A stretch of 64,000 nucleotides of DNA, from NCBI GenBank assembly GCA_010015745.1, contig ML978220.1, positions 4,969-68,968 on the forward strand, read 5' to 3'. Below are positions 11,598-22,121 of the stretch, piece by piece; within the stretch, counting starts at the first letter, position 1, and the number at the start of each line of letters is the position of its first letter. The position numbers and the translations under genes are program-made. Under the pieces are notes generated by a model that worked only from the letters and a program-made list of their open reading frames with translations, had not been told where the DNA came from and searched no databases. This DNA comes from Setomelanomma holmii (lineage: Eukaryota > Ascomycota > Dothideomycetes > Pleosporales > Phaeosphaeriaceae).

Positions 11598-11918
11598 TCA
11601 TCCTAGCACTAACTTGACCTCTATATATCGCGATATAAGCTTATGATCGATAGCCTCGGCGGCTGCTTGGAACTTGGCGAAATGAGCTTCCCCCGGTTGT
11701 GCTCCTTTCTCTTTCGATACTTCAGCGTAGAAATAGTCCATTGCAAATACGCCTCCAATTCCATCCACTCCATACTGCTGCAATAGCTCATTTTTCTCGG
11801 TCTCGTCGCTGTACATCGTCAAGAGGATGTCGCCGACCTTTCCAGGGGCCGCTGGCACCGAAAAGCCAATAGTGCGACAGAAGTCGAAGTGTGAGATGTG
11901 AGAGGACAGAGCAGACAT
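11598..11918 (-). CDS. Small hypothetical protein (106 aa)
   Basis: The frame from the ATG at 11916-11918 reads a soluble, mixed-charge protein without signal peptide or membrane segment. It contains GKVGDILLTMYSDE, a Gly-rich bend (YGVDGIGG) and a helical stretch ending in AAAEAIDHKLI. I do not recognise a family. A TATA-like TTATATA (read on this strand as TATATAA, 11964-11970) lies about 46 nt before the ATG, which favours a real gene. The last ten residues (SRYIEVKLVLG) look less protein-like, so the true C-terminus may use an intron I could not fix. Confidence 0.5.
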   Translation of the reverse strand: MSALSSHISHFDFCRTIGFSVPAAPGKVGDILLTMYSDETEKNELLQQYGVDGIGGVFAMDYFYAEVSKEKGAQPGEAHFAKFQAAAEAIDHKLISRYIEVKLVLG

Positions 11919-11963
11919 GAAGGAAGTAGAAGGTTGTTGTATTGAGAGAGCTACAGAGAGCGA

Positions 11964-11970
11964 TTATATA
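11964..11970 (-). promoter_or_regulatory. TATA box for the small gene at 11918
   Basis: TATATAA on the minus strand, about 46 nt upstream of the ATG at 11916-11918. Confidence 0.45.
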
Positions 11971-13396
11971 CACAACCATGATGAGTAAGCAAGTGACAAA
12001 GAGTCACGTGAGAGACGCAGTTCACATGTACCTTGTGAACTGAGGTGCCAGGCTGACACGAGGAACTCGAGCGTCACTTGTCGTCGATGTGGATCGAAGA
12101 ACAGCATCCGGACCAAGTCCCACTGGCTAGATCGAGTATCTGCGAAAACCCAGATATCTTTGTGACTACAGCGGGTACGAACGCCTCCGAGAAGAAACAT
12201 ATCTATCGGTTGATGATGTTCGAAATTCTGCAGTGTGGAGCCCTACTTCTGAAGGTCATGTTGCTCGAACATCGGCTGGATGATTGTGACGACTAGCCTA
12301 TCAAACAGGGGCTCTGCCAACAAGCAACCAATGGTGAACATGGAGCATGGCTTCAGACCAAGCAAACTGAAGTAGAAGTTGAAGTAAAACCGACATTCGA
12401 GAAGCGCTTGATATTGCGACATCCCCGCACCATGACCAACCAGATCTAACTCACTATCAGAGCATATCGCATAAAAGGCGCGCTCCTTCGTCTTGTACTC
12501 CTGGAAGCATTATCTGGCAATTTTGAGGAAGGCTATGTCTCGAGGAAGTGTCGTTTGTGCCGCGCTCATTAACGTTCGAACCGCGGGTGGCTTGTATGCA
12601 CTCGTTTGCCGGAGTTTCGAAGTGCGATGGGCCATTCTCAGAATGCTGTGGTGACTGGAACCGACATCGTTCGAGCTTGATCCTTGGATGAAGCGAATGT
12701 GTTGAGTTGGAGTGAGTACTCGAGCGCCCCCGACGGGCAGTGCACGTCCACCACGCGTAAGAACGATGGTCGTAGGCCTACACCTTGCGACCTGAGTGTA
12801 CAGTGGGGCCATCGCGAGTGTGTATGTCGGGCGCGTAACCAGTCTGGGCGAGTGTGTCGAGAATGTTGAAAGCAGGCAGGTGCCAGTATTTATGTACTGT
12901 AGGTGGGAGCCAAGAAGCTCTCGTGATTGGCGTCTAACCCAAACAGGAGATCAAGTGAAAGTGAAGATGAGCTTGCTCGACCGCCAATTTGGGAGTTGGC
13001 TGAACGAACCCAGACGTACTGCGCGCCTTATTGCCTACACGCAGTTTGCTTCGTGCTCTGGGAACAGAGGTGTGCGCTTTCACCCCGGCCAGTTGCATGT
13101 CGTTGTTTGTTCTGCTTGCATTTTCTGCATGTCGAAAGCCATATCGCGCTTTTCCCATTGAGCAGGCGGATGCATGATTCCACCTGCGCCTGCAGCCATC
13201 ACCGTATACCCCGCGGCTCACCAATATTGGGAGGCTTCGCTCTTCGATCCGCTGCATGTACGGCTCCGGGGCAGCTTAAGTCCACGGGCAACATCCGGCT
13301 CCCGACACCTCGATGCGACTTTTTCCTGATGCGTATCAATCAACTTTAACAATTGACACCAAGCCCGACGTGCTCTCCAAACGACCCATCCAAGCA
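11971..13396. other. Intergenic, nothing recognised
   Basis: These 1.4 kb hold only short overlapping frames without domains or good splice signals. The right part lies downstream of the large minus-strand gene ending at 13397. Confidence 0.5.
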
Positions 13397-16300
13397 CTAC
13401 TCAATTTCAAACCTCAACCTCCTCTCAGCCTCAATCCCCACCCTCCTAACATCCTCACTCTGACAAGCCTTCCACTGCCCGACCAGCCCATCAACCCTAT
13501 CCTTAAAATCCTTCTCCACACCCTTCTCCCAATCCTCTTCGCCCACCAGCCCCAGCAAATAGCTCGCAACCTCGATCCTCACAAAGTCCGACTTCGTGAT
13601 CCAACTTAGCCGCGTATTCGTGAGATCACCTAAGTAACAAGCAGTGATAATGCGATTTGCGACTAACATATCGTGCAATGCATCCCGCCGTTGCGTAAAA
13701 ATAGTCCAGTGCCCGATTTTCTTCTCCACGCTGCGATCTGCAGTCGATGAAACCGGGTCAAGAGCGAGGTAAGTTTTGAGTTGTGCGAGTTCGAGATGGT
13801 ATATACCGCCGGTCATACCATCGATGAGAGTAGCCAATTGTTCGGCAAATAGCTTACACTTGCGTTCTGTATCTTGATTGTGGTTGTTTCGGTCCGGCCA
13901 TGGGTAGTCCAGGAGTAAGCAGCGCCACGGAAACGTATCAGGTAGCACGGCTGGTTTTCGCGTCGGATCGCATTCCCACTCCAGTGTGCGGAGCGAGTCA
14001 ACGTATGCGATCATTGCTGTGATGATGGCTTCACCATGGGTTGACCACCATGGTTTGGCAAGATGTGTGCCTTTGACGATGTTTGCGAGGAAGCGGTTGA
14101 GGTTTGTGTAGGTTGGTGCATCGGCCACTAATACCGTCGTGAAAAGTTTGAGGAAGTGGGTTTCGATCTTGTTGGGTGTGATGCCTGTTGCTTCAGGTAA
14201 TCTGGTCGGTTTGTCGAGAAGGGTGAGGATGTCGAAGGTGCTTGTTTGAGTAGAGAAATTCACGGCTCCGCCGTATAGAAGGAGCCACGTCTGAACGTCG
14301 CGCTGCGAGCGAAGTGCAGGATCACTCCGAAGTTTCTCGTTCAGTTTGACAATGGCTGTAGGCGGAGCCAATCTGAATAACGTGTACGACACAGATCTGT
14401 CCAGCAATATGGAGGGAAGGTAGCAGCTTTTGTCGCTTTCGGTTCGAAGCATTTCATTGATGTTGCCAGCATCTTCAGGTTCTAGAGGCGGGTCGAAGTC
14501 GAGATCTTCCTTTCCATGTTTCTTGAGGAACAGCTTCGCCCACTCTGCAGTCTGCGCAATGCGATGTTCGAGCGCCAGAAGAAGTATGCGCTTTACATAC
14601 GCCTGAAACCGTTCTGCCTTGATCGAACCATGCTGGTAGTATTTGATGAGCTCGCCGATCACGGGTGATGAATCGTCGCCCATGATCGGTTCTTGTGGAG
14701 CAAGACCCGCCTGAATTGATTGCCCATTGTCATTTTCGTAGGGGAAATGGCGTCTCAACTTGCCAGCTTCGGGTGCGAGAGCCTCCAGCGTAATCAGTAG
14801 TTGCTCTACCACAGCTTCAGAGTTAGCTTCAAGCATGTCAAGGAGTCCTTTGACTGCATGTCTTCGCACGTCGACATGTGAGGCGCGCTCGAGAAGTCGA
14901 GAAACGACGGAGAAAGAAGTATCATCGCCAACGAACTCGGTACCCTGAAGTAATTGAGCCAGCATTTTGATGGTCGTGACTTTGACGAAGGACGCTGATA
15001 AAGAGTCGGGCTCGTCGCTGCCGTCACTTTGTTCCAAGCTTGCACTTTTCGTCTCAGTTCTCTCAAAGACAGCCTCGGCGAAGGCTTCAAAGCACATTTG
15101 CGCATCCTTCGCCGGCAGCCTCCTGAACCAACTGGGCTTCAGGAGCTGTCTGTGCCACGAACTCGCACCTTGCCGATCGAGAACCGTGTTCAGAGCCATT
15201 TTGAAGGCCAAGGCAGGTCTATCGCTCTCAGCAAGTCTTACAATCGACGTAAGAGCCAATTCTTGCAACATGGAATCCATCACAATCTCATCCTTTTCCG
15301 AAGCTGCTAGTGCAGCCATCATGTTACGAGTGAACAGTTGAAGCAGAGTCGGCGGCATGAGATCGAGGTGACCCTTGATGCTTCGCACGGCAGTGAAGTG
15401 GTTCAGCTCGCCCTCAAATTCGGAATCGAGATACAAGCTTGGGTATCGAGCATCGTCTTTGGACGGAAACGGAGTCTTCAGCAGGCGGCCATCAGGTGCT
15501 CCGAATTTCATCTCAAGGTAGAGCAGGGCGGAGAGCACCCCGCCTTCTCCTAACTTGCGATTCGAATCCCATATCGTGTTTGTGTCGACACTATCTGCAG
15601 GGACTTGAGGCTCACCCCATTCGGCCATACGCGACCGAAGCTTGGCTTGGTTGGGCGTTTTGGCTTCTACTGCCAAAGCCAAGTCGAGGTACGTCAACGA
15701 CCCGAGACTTCGGGACTCTTTGTCTGGCCGCCCAGATCTGAATGGATTCCAAGCATGTGGCTCTGAAGGGTCGTCGACCTCTGGTGTCAACGGCCAGATT
15801 CGGTCCTTCGCAGACGATATTGGGACTGGAGGCCATCCTGGAATCTTTTTGGAAGCTACTCCACTCCAAAACATGACGGCTTCTTCTTTGCTCATTCTCC
15901 CCAAGCTTAAGGAACCTACCGCATAACCCCATGCTTTCTGGATGCGTTGCACTCGTTCGTATTTTCCACAGGATTCCGGGATATAAAGCTGCAGAGCATA
16001 GGTATAGCTATCAACGAATATGCCAATGGCTGATGCTGATTCATCGTCCTTTAGTACTGACTGTAGCGTCTCAGCAGGGCTCTGGAAGACCACATGATCG
16101 ACTCGACTGGCGATGTATGGAGCGAGCCCTTCCAGATCTTGTACATCAATGACCCATGGCGCTGTGAGATGTTGAAGTGGTAAACCCCGTGGCAACGCTT
16201 TAGGTAGGGTAAGAACAGTAGGAAAGACTGTCGGCCGCAGCCTCTGCCATAAAGCATCGCGAGCTTTGGCAAGATTGTCAAAGAACCTGTAAGTCGACCG

Positions 16301-18346
16301 TTCCCTCGTGTCGAGCTTGAGATGACTATTTTCGAAACAATCGAGCGGCCCGCGCACAGCGTCCATCTGAAGTCTCTCGAATGCACTTTGATTGGCCTTT
16401 TCTTCCAATGCAACGAGCGTCTCAGTCGTGTGCTCCCAGAGTATGCTGTACGTCTCCTCATCGGTAAGGTCAAGGGCTTCTCTAAGCTTTTTCGACTGCT
16501 TGATACGCTCCTTGACAACAGATTGGAAGATATCGAACGTGCCTTTCCAATCGTTGATACTGAACGAAGGTTCGCGGAGTGCTACACAAGCTGTGTCGAA
16601 CATGTCTGCTAGCACTGTATTGCAAAGTCTGACTCTTTCGCGTATCCTTGATGTGACCCGGCTACCGTCAAATTGTTCAGGAATGCCAGAGAGTAGCTTG
16701 ATGACCTCGTGAGGGTAATATCTCGGGTATAGCTCGCGAATCACAAGCGGATCTCGAATGAACCGTTCGGTCCATTTGAGGGTTTCTTGATACAAAGATA
16801 GCGAGCCACTTGCGACCGCAAAGTACATAGCGGACTGTGCAAAGTATGCGCGCTGTTCAGGCTTCGAAGCAGATGCGGCTTGTCGTTCCCTCGAGCCTAC
16901 ACGTTGTAGAGCAAGCTTACGTGCCTCATCGAGACGGCCAGCTTGATTCTGCAACAGTGCTTGGTACATATCAGGATCTGCACCAGATCCTTCAAAAGAC
17001 GGTGCGACATTGAGAATTGTGTTCGAGCGATACATGCGCACAAGGTCATCGTCACCCTTTGCATTACGCATGCGAACAAGGAGGTCAAGAGCATGCTTTG
17101 CATTCAACTTGCTTAGCAAATCGTCACTTAGTCCGCCCTTGACCTTCCGCAAGTGATTGTCGTCATCGATATTCAATCCAGTGGATTCTTTAAAACAAAG
17201 CCGCAGCAAGGCGTACCGGCGAGGCTTTGGTATGCCAATTAGGAAATCGTCCCAGTCGGTAAGGCTATTGTATTTACTGATGCCGTATATAGGATGCGAG
17301 CACAGTATCTTCAGCGTCTCTTCGAACAAGTCTTGTTTCGATGCCCAGCACGATGCTACTAGATGAATGATATCACCCGGGAGGAGTTCGAATCCTTTGT
17401 AGGCCGACGGACGCTTTTGTAGAAACCGCATGATTGTGTCCACGATTTCTTCGATGTTCCTCCATACATTCTCTTTCTTTACAGCTCGATGAAGAAGAGG
17501 TCTTGCGATGTTGTTAATCACAAAATAGTCGTCTAACCTTGGTGATCCTGCTTCGACCAGGTCCTGCAAATATGAAAGCGAGAAGTCCATGGAGGCTGAG
17601 AAGCCTGGTATGGTGCTAACACCTTTTGGATACTGATTCGTAAGCTTCTCTAGCCTCTGCTCGTTGATGGCAGATGGTGAGCCCTCTTGCAGGGCTCGAA
17701 GCTGCTCCTTACGCATCAGCTCCGGATGATAACGCATCCAGTACTCGTCCCTGATCGTCTGCCACGTGCCTCTTAGATCTCCAAAGAGTGCGCGATCTAC
17801 AAGCCACTCTTCGCAGCTTGGCAACAGGTGGCGGTAGTACTTCGCCAGTGGACGCCTGTCAGATGTCTTGAACGTCGCATCCGGGAAGAACTGCGGCTGC
17901 AATCCCATCAACAATTCAGTGATACACTTCCTCTTCGCCTGCACATCCCGGCCTTTGCCGCAGCGACCTATCTCTTTACATGCTTGTCGCACCTCATGGA
18001 CGGACAAGTCGCTAAAGATTTCCAGCAAACCTGCTGTACCGCCGAGCCCTTCCCAGGTCTTCTCCCATCTTGACGATCGAAGCGACTTTCCGAGGCATTT
18101 TATGGCGTCTTTTCTTACAATCACAGAGAAGCGCTGCCTCAATGCTGTCGCAATCGCAGATGGTGATCTAGCAATGCCCAGCCACGGCGCAAAAACAGTT
18201 GGCGGTACAGAACCTCGCTGTATCGCTTGTAGGATTTGCTGTGTAGTTTGTTCCACATCGTTTCGATGCGCCAGCGTCTTATAGTATTCGGACAGGTCAC
18301 CGGCTGTACTGCCCCGCATAAGATGGGTGTTCAGTGGAGACGCCAT
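13397..18346 (-). CDS. Very large conserved-looking protein of unknown function (1,649 aa)
   Basis: An uninterrupted frame of about 5 kb without introns. I start at the ATG at 18344-18346 (MASPLNTHLMRG); an in-frame ATG lies 75 codons upstream at 18571, but that extension is Cys/Ser/His-rich and reads like untranslated leader. The protein is soluble and almost wholly helical, with repeated leucine-rich helix pairs throughout, as in HEAT/TPR-like solenoids (for example MLEANSEAVVEQLLITLEALAPEAG cut into shorter helices). It has no catalytic motif, zinc site or membrane segment that I can see. Stretches such as LLPGDIIHLVASCW and SWHRQLLKPSWF are candidates for family markers. I cannot name the family. 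The length, lack of stops and normal composition make it certain that it is coding. Confidence 0.85.
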   Translation of the reverse strand: MASPLNTHLMRGSTAGDLSEYYKTLAHRNDVEQTTQQILQAIQRGSVPPTVFAPWLGIARSPSAIATALRQRFSVIVRKDAIKCLGKSLRSSRWEKTWEGLGGTAGLLEIFSDLSVHEVRQACKEIGRCGKGRDVQAKRKCITELLMGLQPQFFPDATFKTSDRRPLAKYYRHLLPSCEEWLVDRALFGDLRGTWQTIRDEYWMRYHPELMRKEQLRALQEGSPSAINEQRLEKLTNQYPKGVSTIPGFSASMDFSLSYLQDLVEAGSPRLDDYFVINNIARPLLHRAVKKENVWRNIEEIVDTIMRFLQKRPSAYKGFELLPGDIIHLVASCWASKQDLFEETLKILCSHPIYGISKYNSLTDWDDFLIGIPKPRRYALLRLCFKESTGLNIDDDNHLRKVKGGLSDDLLSKLNAKHALDLLVRMRNAKGDDDLVRMYRSNTILNVAPSFEGSGADPDMYQALLQNQAGRLDEARKLALQRVGSRERQAASASKPEQRAYFAQSAMYFAVASGSLSLYQETLKWTERFIRDPLVIRELYPRYYPHEVIKLLSGIPEQFDGSRVTSRIRERVRLCNTVLADMFDTACVALREPSFSINDWKGTFDIFQSVVKERIKQSKKLREALDLTDEETYSILWEHTTETLVALEEKANQSAFERLQMDAVRGPLDCFENSHLKLDTRERSTYRFFDNLAKARDALWQRLRPTVFPTVLTLPKALPRGLPLQHLTAPWVIDVQDLEGLAPYIASRVDHVVFQSPAETLQSVLKDDESASAIGIFVDSYTYALQLYIPESCGKYERVQRIQKAWGYAVGSLSLGRMSKEEAVMFWSGVASKKIPGWPPVPISSAKDRIWPLTPEVDDPSEPHAWNPFRSGRPDKESRSLGSLTYLDLALAVEAKTPNQAKLRSRMAEWGEPQVPADSVDTNTIWDSNRKLGEGGVLSALLYLEMKFGAPDGRLLKTPFPSKDDARYPSLYLDSEFEGELNHFTAVRSIKGHLDLMPPTLLQLFTRNMMAALAASEKDEIVMDSMLQELALTSIVRLAESDRPALAFKMALNTVLDRQGASSWHRQLLKPSWFRRLPAKDAQMCFEAFAEAVFERTETKSASLEQSDGSDEPDSLSASFVKVTTIKMLAQLLQGTEFVGDDTSFSVVSRLLERASHVDVRRHAVKGLLDMLEANSEAVVEQLLITLEALAPEAGKLRRHFPYENDNGQSIQAGLAPQEPIMGDDSSPVIGELIKYYQHGSIKAERFQAYVKRILLLALEHRIAQTAEWAKLFLKKHGKEDLDFDPPLEPEDAGNINEMLRTESDKSCYLPSILLDRSVSYTLFRLAPPTAIVKLNEKLRSDPALRSQRDVQTWLLLYGGAVNFSTQTSTFDILTLLDKPTRLPEATGITPNKIETHFLKLFTTVLVADAPTYTNLNRFLANIVKGTHLAKPWWSTHGEAIITAMIAYVDSLRTLEWECDPTRKPAVLPDTFPWRCLLLDYPWPDRNNHNQDTERKCKLFAEQLATLIDGMTGGIYHLELAQLKTYLALDPVSSTADRSVEKKIGHWTIFTQRRDALHDMLVANRIITACYLGDLTNTRLSWITKSDFVRIEVASYLLGLVGEEDWEKGVEKDFKDRVDGLVGQWKACQSEDVRRVGIEAERRLRFEIE

Positions 18347-18901
18347 GCTTGTGGACAGGCAGGCAAATCGGAAAAGAAATCCAAATGTCGCAGAGACGTC
18401 CTCGCCACGACATTTCTCATGCGGCGCAATTGCGTAACTGAGATGAGTGATGCGAGGGATGAAGCATGAGGTGTCGATGACACGGCGGATCTTAGGCGGG
18501 CTGCAAAGGTGGGGAAGGGAAAGGGCGTTGTGGCACGGACTGGAACGTGACTTCGTCTGATGTAGTAGCATATATCACAGACAAGGCCACCGCGATCTAG
18601 CAGTAGAGAGCAGCGTGTTACGACGACATCTAGCTTGAAATCTCTTTGTGGCACTTCAGGAGACATTATAAGCCTAAAAAGTTGACGTATCAACAAACAA
18701 GTTTTGTCGCAATGTTGTTGGTACTGTTTCTCAAGGCCTAGACTTATCCGCGGCTTATTCTGCTACGTGAGAGACTTCCACGACCACGGAGCATTTTCAT
18801 CATGCAGCCAATCCACCATCACAATCTGCCCTTCAAATTCCAAAAGTAGAGCTTCAATTGCGCTACATAACAGTCGCATATATTTAGTGCCATTGATACG
18901 C
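18347..18901. other. Intergenic between two minus-strand genes
   Basis: This contains the upstream region of the 1,649-residue protein and the 3' region of the sterol esterase. The first 225 nt are an in-frame extension of the large gene, which I read as 5' leader. Confidence 0.5.
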
Positions 18902-20995
18902 TCAAGTCGCCACCGGAAGCCCAGAAGGACCTTTCTTCTTCAGCAACTTCCTCTTCCTCTTCTTCTCCTCCGTACTTGCCGCCAAAGACTTCTCGCCATC
19001 ACTTTTCAATCCGCTCGCCTCTCCATGCCCCTCCCCATCTACGAGAGCACTGATCGGTCTCGCGGTACCAACTGTGATTCCTTTGTCACCGAACTTACCT
19101 GTCCCGATACTCCGCTGACTGTCAAAGCTTGCCCTGCTTGGACTTCTGTTGCGAAACGTGGGGGTCTTTGGTGTTGAGGGACGGGATTGCTCAGTTCCAG
19201 CTACTTCGTCTGACGACCACCAACCTTCAGGTCGCGAGGTTGATGTTTGTACGGTGAGCTGCGAGGCGTCTAGAGATGGCGCGGGTGAGTCTGCTGTGTT
19301 GGCGGGTGACCGCAAGGTGATCTTGGGTCGCGAGGTGGGACTTTGTGACGATTGACGCCTGTGATCGGTAGCCGTCGACTGTGGTGTTTTAGGTTGTGGT
19401 AGTCTTGACGTTCTCGGCGATTGAGAACGAAGACTGGAAACGTCGTCTTGTGGGACACTTTCGTTCTGAAGCAATCGTCTGGTGTTCTGAGATACTTTCT
19501 TGACTCGTACGGCTGCAGGGCTAGAAGAGCTTTCATCCTCTTCGTCCATGTCGTTCGGCCCACGTGCATCATCGGCTCCGGGCAGGAGACCACGGTATCG
19601 AGCCGGAGACCGCCAGCGATTCGGTTTGTTATTGCTGCCATCCGTCCCAGCCCACTCATCTAGCGCCTCGAAGACGTGCGGGAACACTAGTTCAGCGACA
19701 GATTGTGCCCACAGGAAATCAAGATGCTCGTAGTGTGGAATCTCCTTTGCAATCGTATGGCGAGGTAGCTCCTTGAGCATCACGTTGATATCGACCAGAC
19801 TGTCCGATCCACCATATACCAAAACGATAGGTGTTTTGATGTTCTTGGTTGGGAACTTGGCGACTTTGTAGTACTTGGAGCGGTTGGACATGATCGGGTT
19901 CGGCGACTCGTCGTCATACATCTGGAAGACGCCGTTGCGAATGATCTGGAACCAATGAACGACGCTCTTGGTTGAGGTATATGAGTAGAGATGGGGGTAA
20001 GCCGCAAGCTTCTGATGTGGCGAAATGTTGACGGCGGTCCATCCGAACAAGAATCGCAACGACGTATCAATAAGGCGCACGAAGATGGGAGGGTATAGTA
20101 TCGACTGCCACATGGTTGCCGATGGCAGTATCGTTTTGCGCCCAAAAGCGAGATATAAAATATCTGGGGATGCCTTCACAAAGGAATCCACAATGCCGGA
20201 TGCGACGCCCTTGGGCGACATTGCCGGCGCAAGCGCAATGAATACATCGACCTTGTCGTTGAGTGTGGGGTGAATCGATAGAGTCGCAAAGGCCTGTGCA
20301 GTACCCTGCGAAAAGCCGATGTACGACAAAGATGGCTGATGCGTAGTCTGTAATATGTACGCAATCGAGTCGGGGATATCGTGGAAAGCGAATTGATCCA
20401 TGCTAAAGTTCCAGAAGCTGCTCGACGTTGGCGCAGTGTGCACGCTCTTCTTGGAGTACTTGTTGCCTCGATTGTTGCCCAGCCAGACATCATATCCTCG
20501 TTCCACCAATTCGAATGGTAGGCATCGCTCTCGTTCGGTGAGGCAGACCCACACCTCGCTGTTCATCATCAGACCGTGATGCATGTATACGACTTTCTTC
20601 TTCAATCCACCATCTCTTCCGCTATTCACCCGGATGCCCTCTTCGCCAGCTCTCCATCCCAGCCGATGCAGTCCGAGGAGATAGCCATCGCCCGTCTGCA
20701 CAATATGCTCCTCGCAATAGTATCCATAGAGTTCGCACAGCTCGGCAAAGTCGCTAGCATTGGCGATCGCACTCGACACGCCTTTCTTCTTCTGGCGAGA
20801 CCGTTTTGAGGACGGAGACGATAGCTGGTTCCATATGCGACGCGTGAGCCTGTAACAGAGGTTGATTATAGGTGTGGGAAGGGCGAGGGTGATGACGGCG
20901 ATGAACGATTCGAGCGCGATCAGAATGATGGAGAGGAAGAGGGCGACGTATTCGCGGATATGTAAGCGCGAGAGAAAGGGGATATGCAGTGCCAT
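18902..20995 (-). CDS. Membrane-anchored steryl ester hydrolase / triacylglycerol lipase (YEH1/TGL1-like)
   Basis: The protein has 697 residues from the ATG at 20993-20995 (MALHIPFLSR); the open frame extends upstream without another ATG. Residues about 12-50 form a hydrophobic anchor (VALFLSIILIALESF and following), as in yeast Yeh1, Yeh2 and Tgl1. An abhydrolase-associated lipase region follows (GYYCEEHIVQTGDGYLL), then the oxyanion segment VVYMHHGLMMNS and the nucleophile elbow IGFSQGTAQ with Ser at about 228. The acid is in VYGGSDSLVD (about 397) and the His in HYEHLDF (about 422), so the catalytic triad is complete. The last 230 residues are a disordered Ser/Pro-rich tail ending in a Lys/Arg-rich patch. 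The enzyme should release sterol and fatty acid at lipid droplets, ER or plasma membrane. No intron was seen. Confidence 0.9.
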   Translation of the reverse strand: MALHIPFLSRLHIREYVALFLSIILIALESFIAVITLALPTPIINLCYRLTRRIWNQLSSPSSKRSRQKKKGVSSAIANASDFAELCELYGYYCEEHIVQTGDGYLLGLHRLGWRAGEEGIRVNSGRDGGLKKKVVYMHHGLMMNSEVWVCLTERERCLPFELVERGYDVWLGNNRGNKYSKKSVHTAPTSSSFWNFSMDQFAFHDIPDSIAYILQTTHQPSLSYIGFSQGTAQAFATLSIHPTLNDKVDVFIALAPAMSPKGVASGIVDSFVKASPDILYLAFGRKTILPSATMWQSILYPPIFVRLIDTSLRFLFGWTAVNISPHQKLAAYPHLYSYTSTKSVVHWFQIIRNGVFQMYDDESPNPIMSNRSKYYKVAKFPTKNIKTPIVLVYGGSDSLVDINVMLKELPRHTIAKEIPHYEHLDFLWAQSVAELVFPHVFEALDEWAGTDGSNNKPNRWRSPARYRGLLPGADDARGPNDMDEEDESSSSPAAVRVKKVSQNTRRLLQNESVPQDDVSSLRSQSPRTSRLPQPKTPQSTATDHRRQSSQSPTSRPKITLRSPANTADSPAPSLDASQLTVQTSTSRPEGWWSSDEVAGTEQSRPSTPKTPTFRNRSPSRASFDSQRSIGTGKFGDKGITVGTARPISALVDGEGHGEASGLKSDGEKSLAASTEEKKRKRKLLKKKGPSGLPVAT

Positions 20996-21341
20996 GGTAG
21001 ATGTCGTGCGTCGATGCACAGCCGTTACGTGCGGAAGCTAGAATGTAGGTGAACAACAATGAGCCAGGAGCACACCGAGACAGTCACTGGAAGGTCAATG
21101 AGAATGCTCCATAGTCCATTGTCCCATTAAGAAGCTCCTAGTGACGATATCACAGTCCAGAACCCGCGCACGACGCAGAAGCGGGTCATTTTGCTGCGCT
21201 TGGGGGTGGAGAAAACGGCCATGACGTGGGATGGCATGTGAACGTTGCAGGCGTCGGAGGTTCGTCCGCCATACTGCCGACATCTTTTCTACCACCAGCA
21301 GTCAGCCCACCAATGCGCCAACTTGCACAACACCAGTCAAG
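20996..21341. other. Divergent promoter region, sterol esterase / PET191
   Basis: These 346 nt separate two head-to-head genes. Short frames here are not credible and I saw no strong named motif. Confidence 0.5.
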
Positions 21342-21782
21342 ATGCCCCAGTCATGTAAAGACATCCGTAAGTCATTAGGGCCTTCAATTGAGTGACATGC
21401 TGACTAAACATCTCCAGGCGCCGCCCTGGCCTTCTGCCTCCAGAACAGCGACTGTATAATGGTCGAGCGCCACACCCCCGGCGACTGTCTACGGCCCCCA
21501 CTCAAATATACACTCCCCACGCAATGCCAACAGCTGCAGAAAGGTTATGCGGAATGCAAGAAAGGAATGATTGATATGCGCAAGCGCTTTCGTGGTAATC
21601 GACCAATCGCTGTGCAAGGACAGCTGGAAACAGGCGCGTTTGGTCAGGGAAGAGCAGAGGCGGACGAGAAGGCTGGCACGATTGAGGAGAAGGGTTACAT
21701 GCTGTATGCTGGAAGGCCGTATAAGGATATTAAGGAGACCAAGAGCGACGAAGACCCGGAGAATAAGGGCTCGGACCGCTGA
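21342..21782 (+). CDS. PET191: Cytochrome c oxidase assembly factor PET191
   Basis: Two exons (21342-21366 and 21418-21782) flank a 51-nt GTAAGT/CAG intron that splits an Arg codon; the product has 129 residues. It begins MPQSCKDIR, then AALAFCLQNSDC, giving a CX9C pair (CKDIRAALAFC), followed by a second pair around TPGDC, LPTQC and YAEC. This is the twin CX9C helical hairpin of PET191/COA5. Such proteins enter the mitochondrial intermembrane space by the Mia40 relay and are needed for complex IV assembly. After FRGNRP the tail is glycine-rich and charged (GYMLYAGRPYKDI), longer than in yeast but usual for filamentous fungi. The tiny first exon carries the start and the first Cys, so an ATG search alone would miss the true start. 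Confidence 0.93.
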
Positions 21783-22121
21783 CGGGTCACCGATATAAGG
21801 TCACTGGAGGAGGTTTATGTACGGATTAGAGCATCCTCTGAATTCAAGCGGCATGTATCGGCGTTCAAAGGGGACACAACATGATTGGGACGATCAGGAG
21901 AAGTCAAGGTACACTACAACCAATGTACAAGTACAATATCACGACACATAAAGCATCAGCACGAATTTTAAGTTTTGGAAGAACAACGGCACGCGCAACT
22001 TAACATATCTCAGATACAGCATTGAAGGATACCAAGTGTCTACATCCCCGAGTTACCTCGTCTAGCATCCCATATACGGCAAAATCATCCTGCTCATCTC
22101 AGCAACTCCTCAAAATATCAA
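21783..22121. other. Convergent 3' regions of PET191 and the Zn2Cys6 gene
   Basis: 339 nt without a coding frame, between two genes that end towards each other. Nothing else recognised. Confidence 0.5.

Noticed and set aside
18347..18571. 75-codon N-terminal extension of the 1,649-residue protein.
   Set aside because: Cys/Ser/His-rich and unlike the remainder; the downstream ATG fits a natural N-terminus better, though the upstream start is not excluded.
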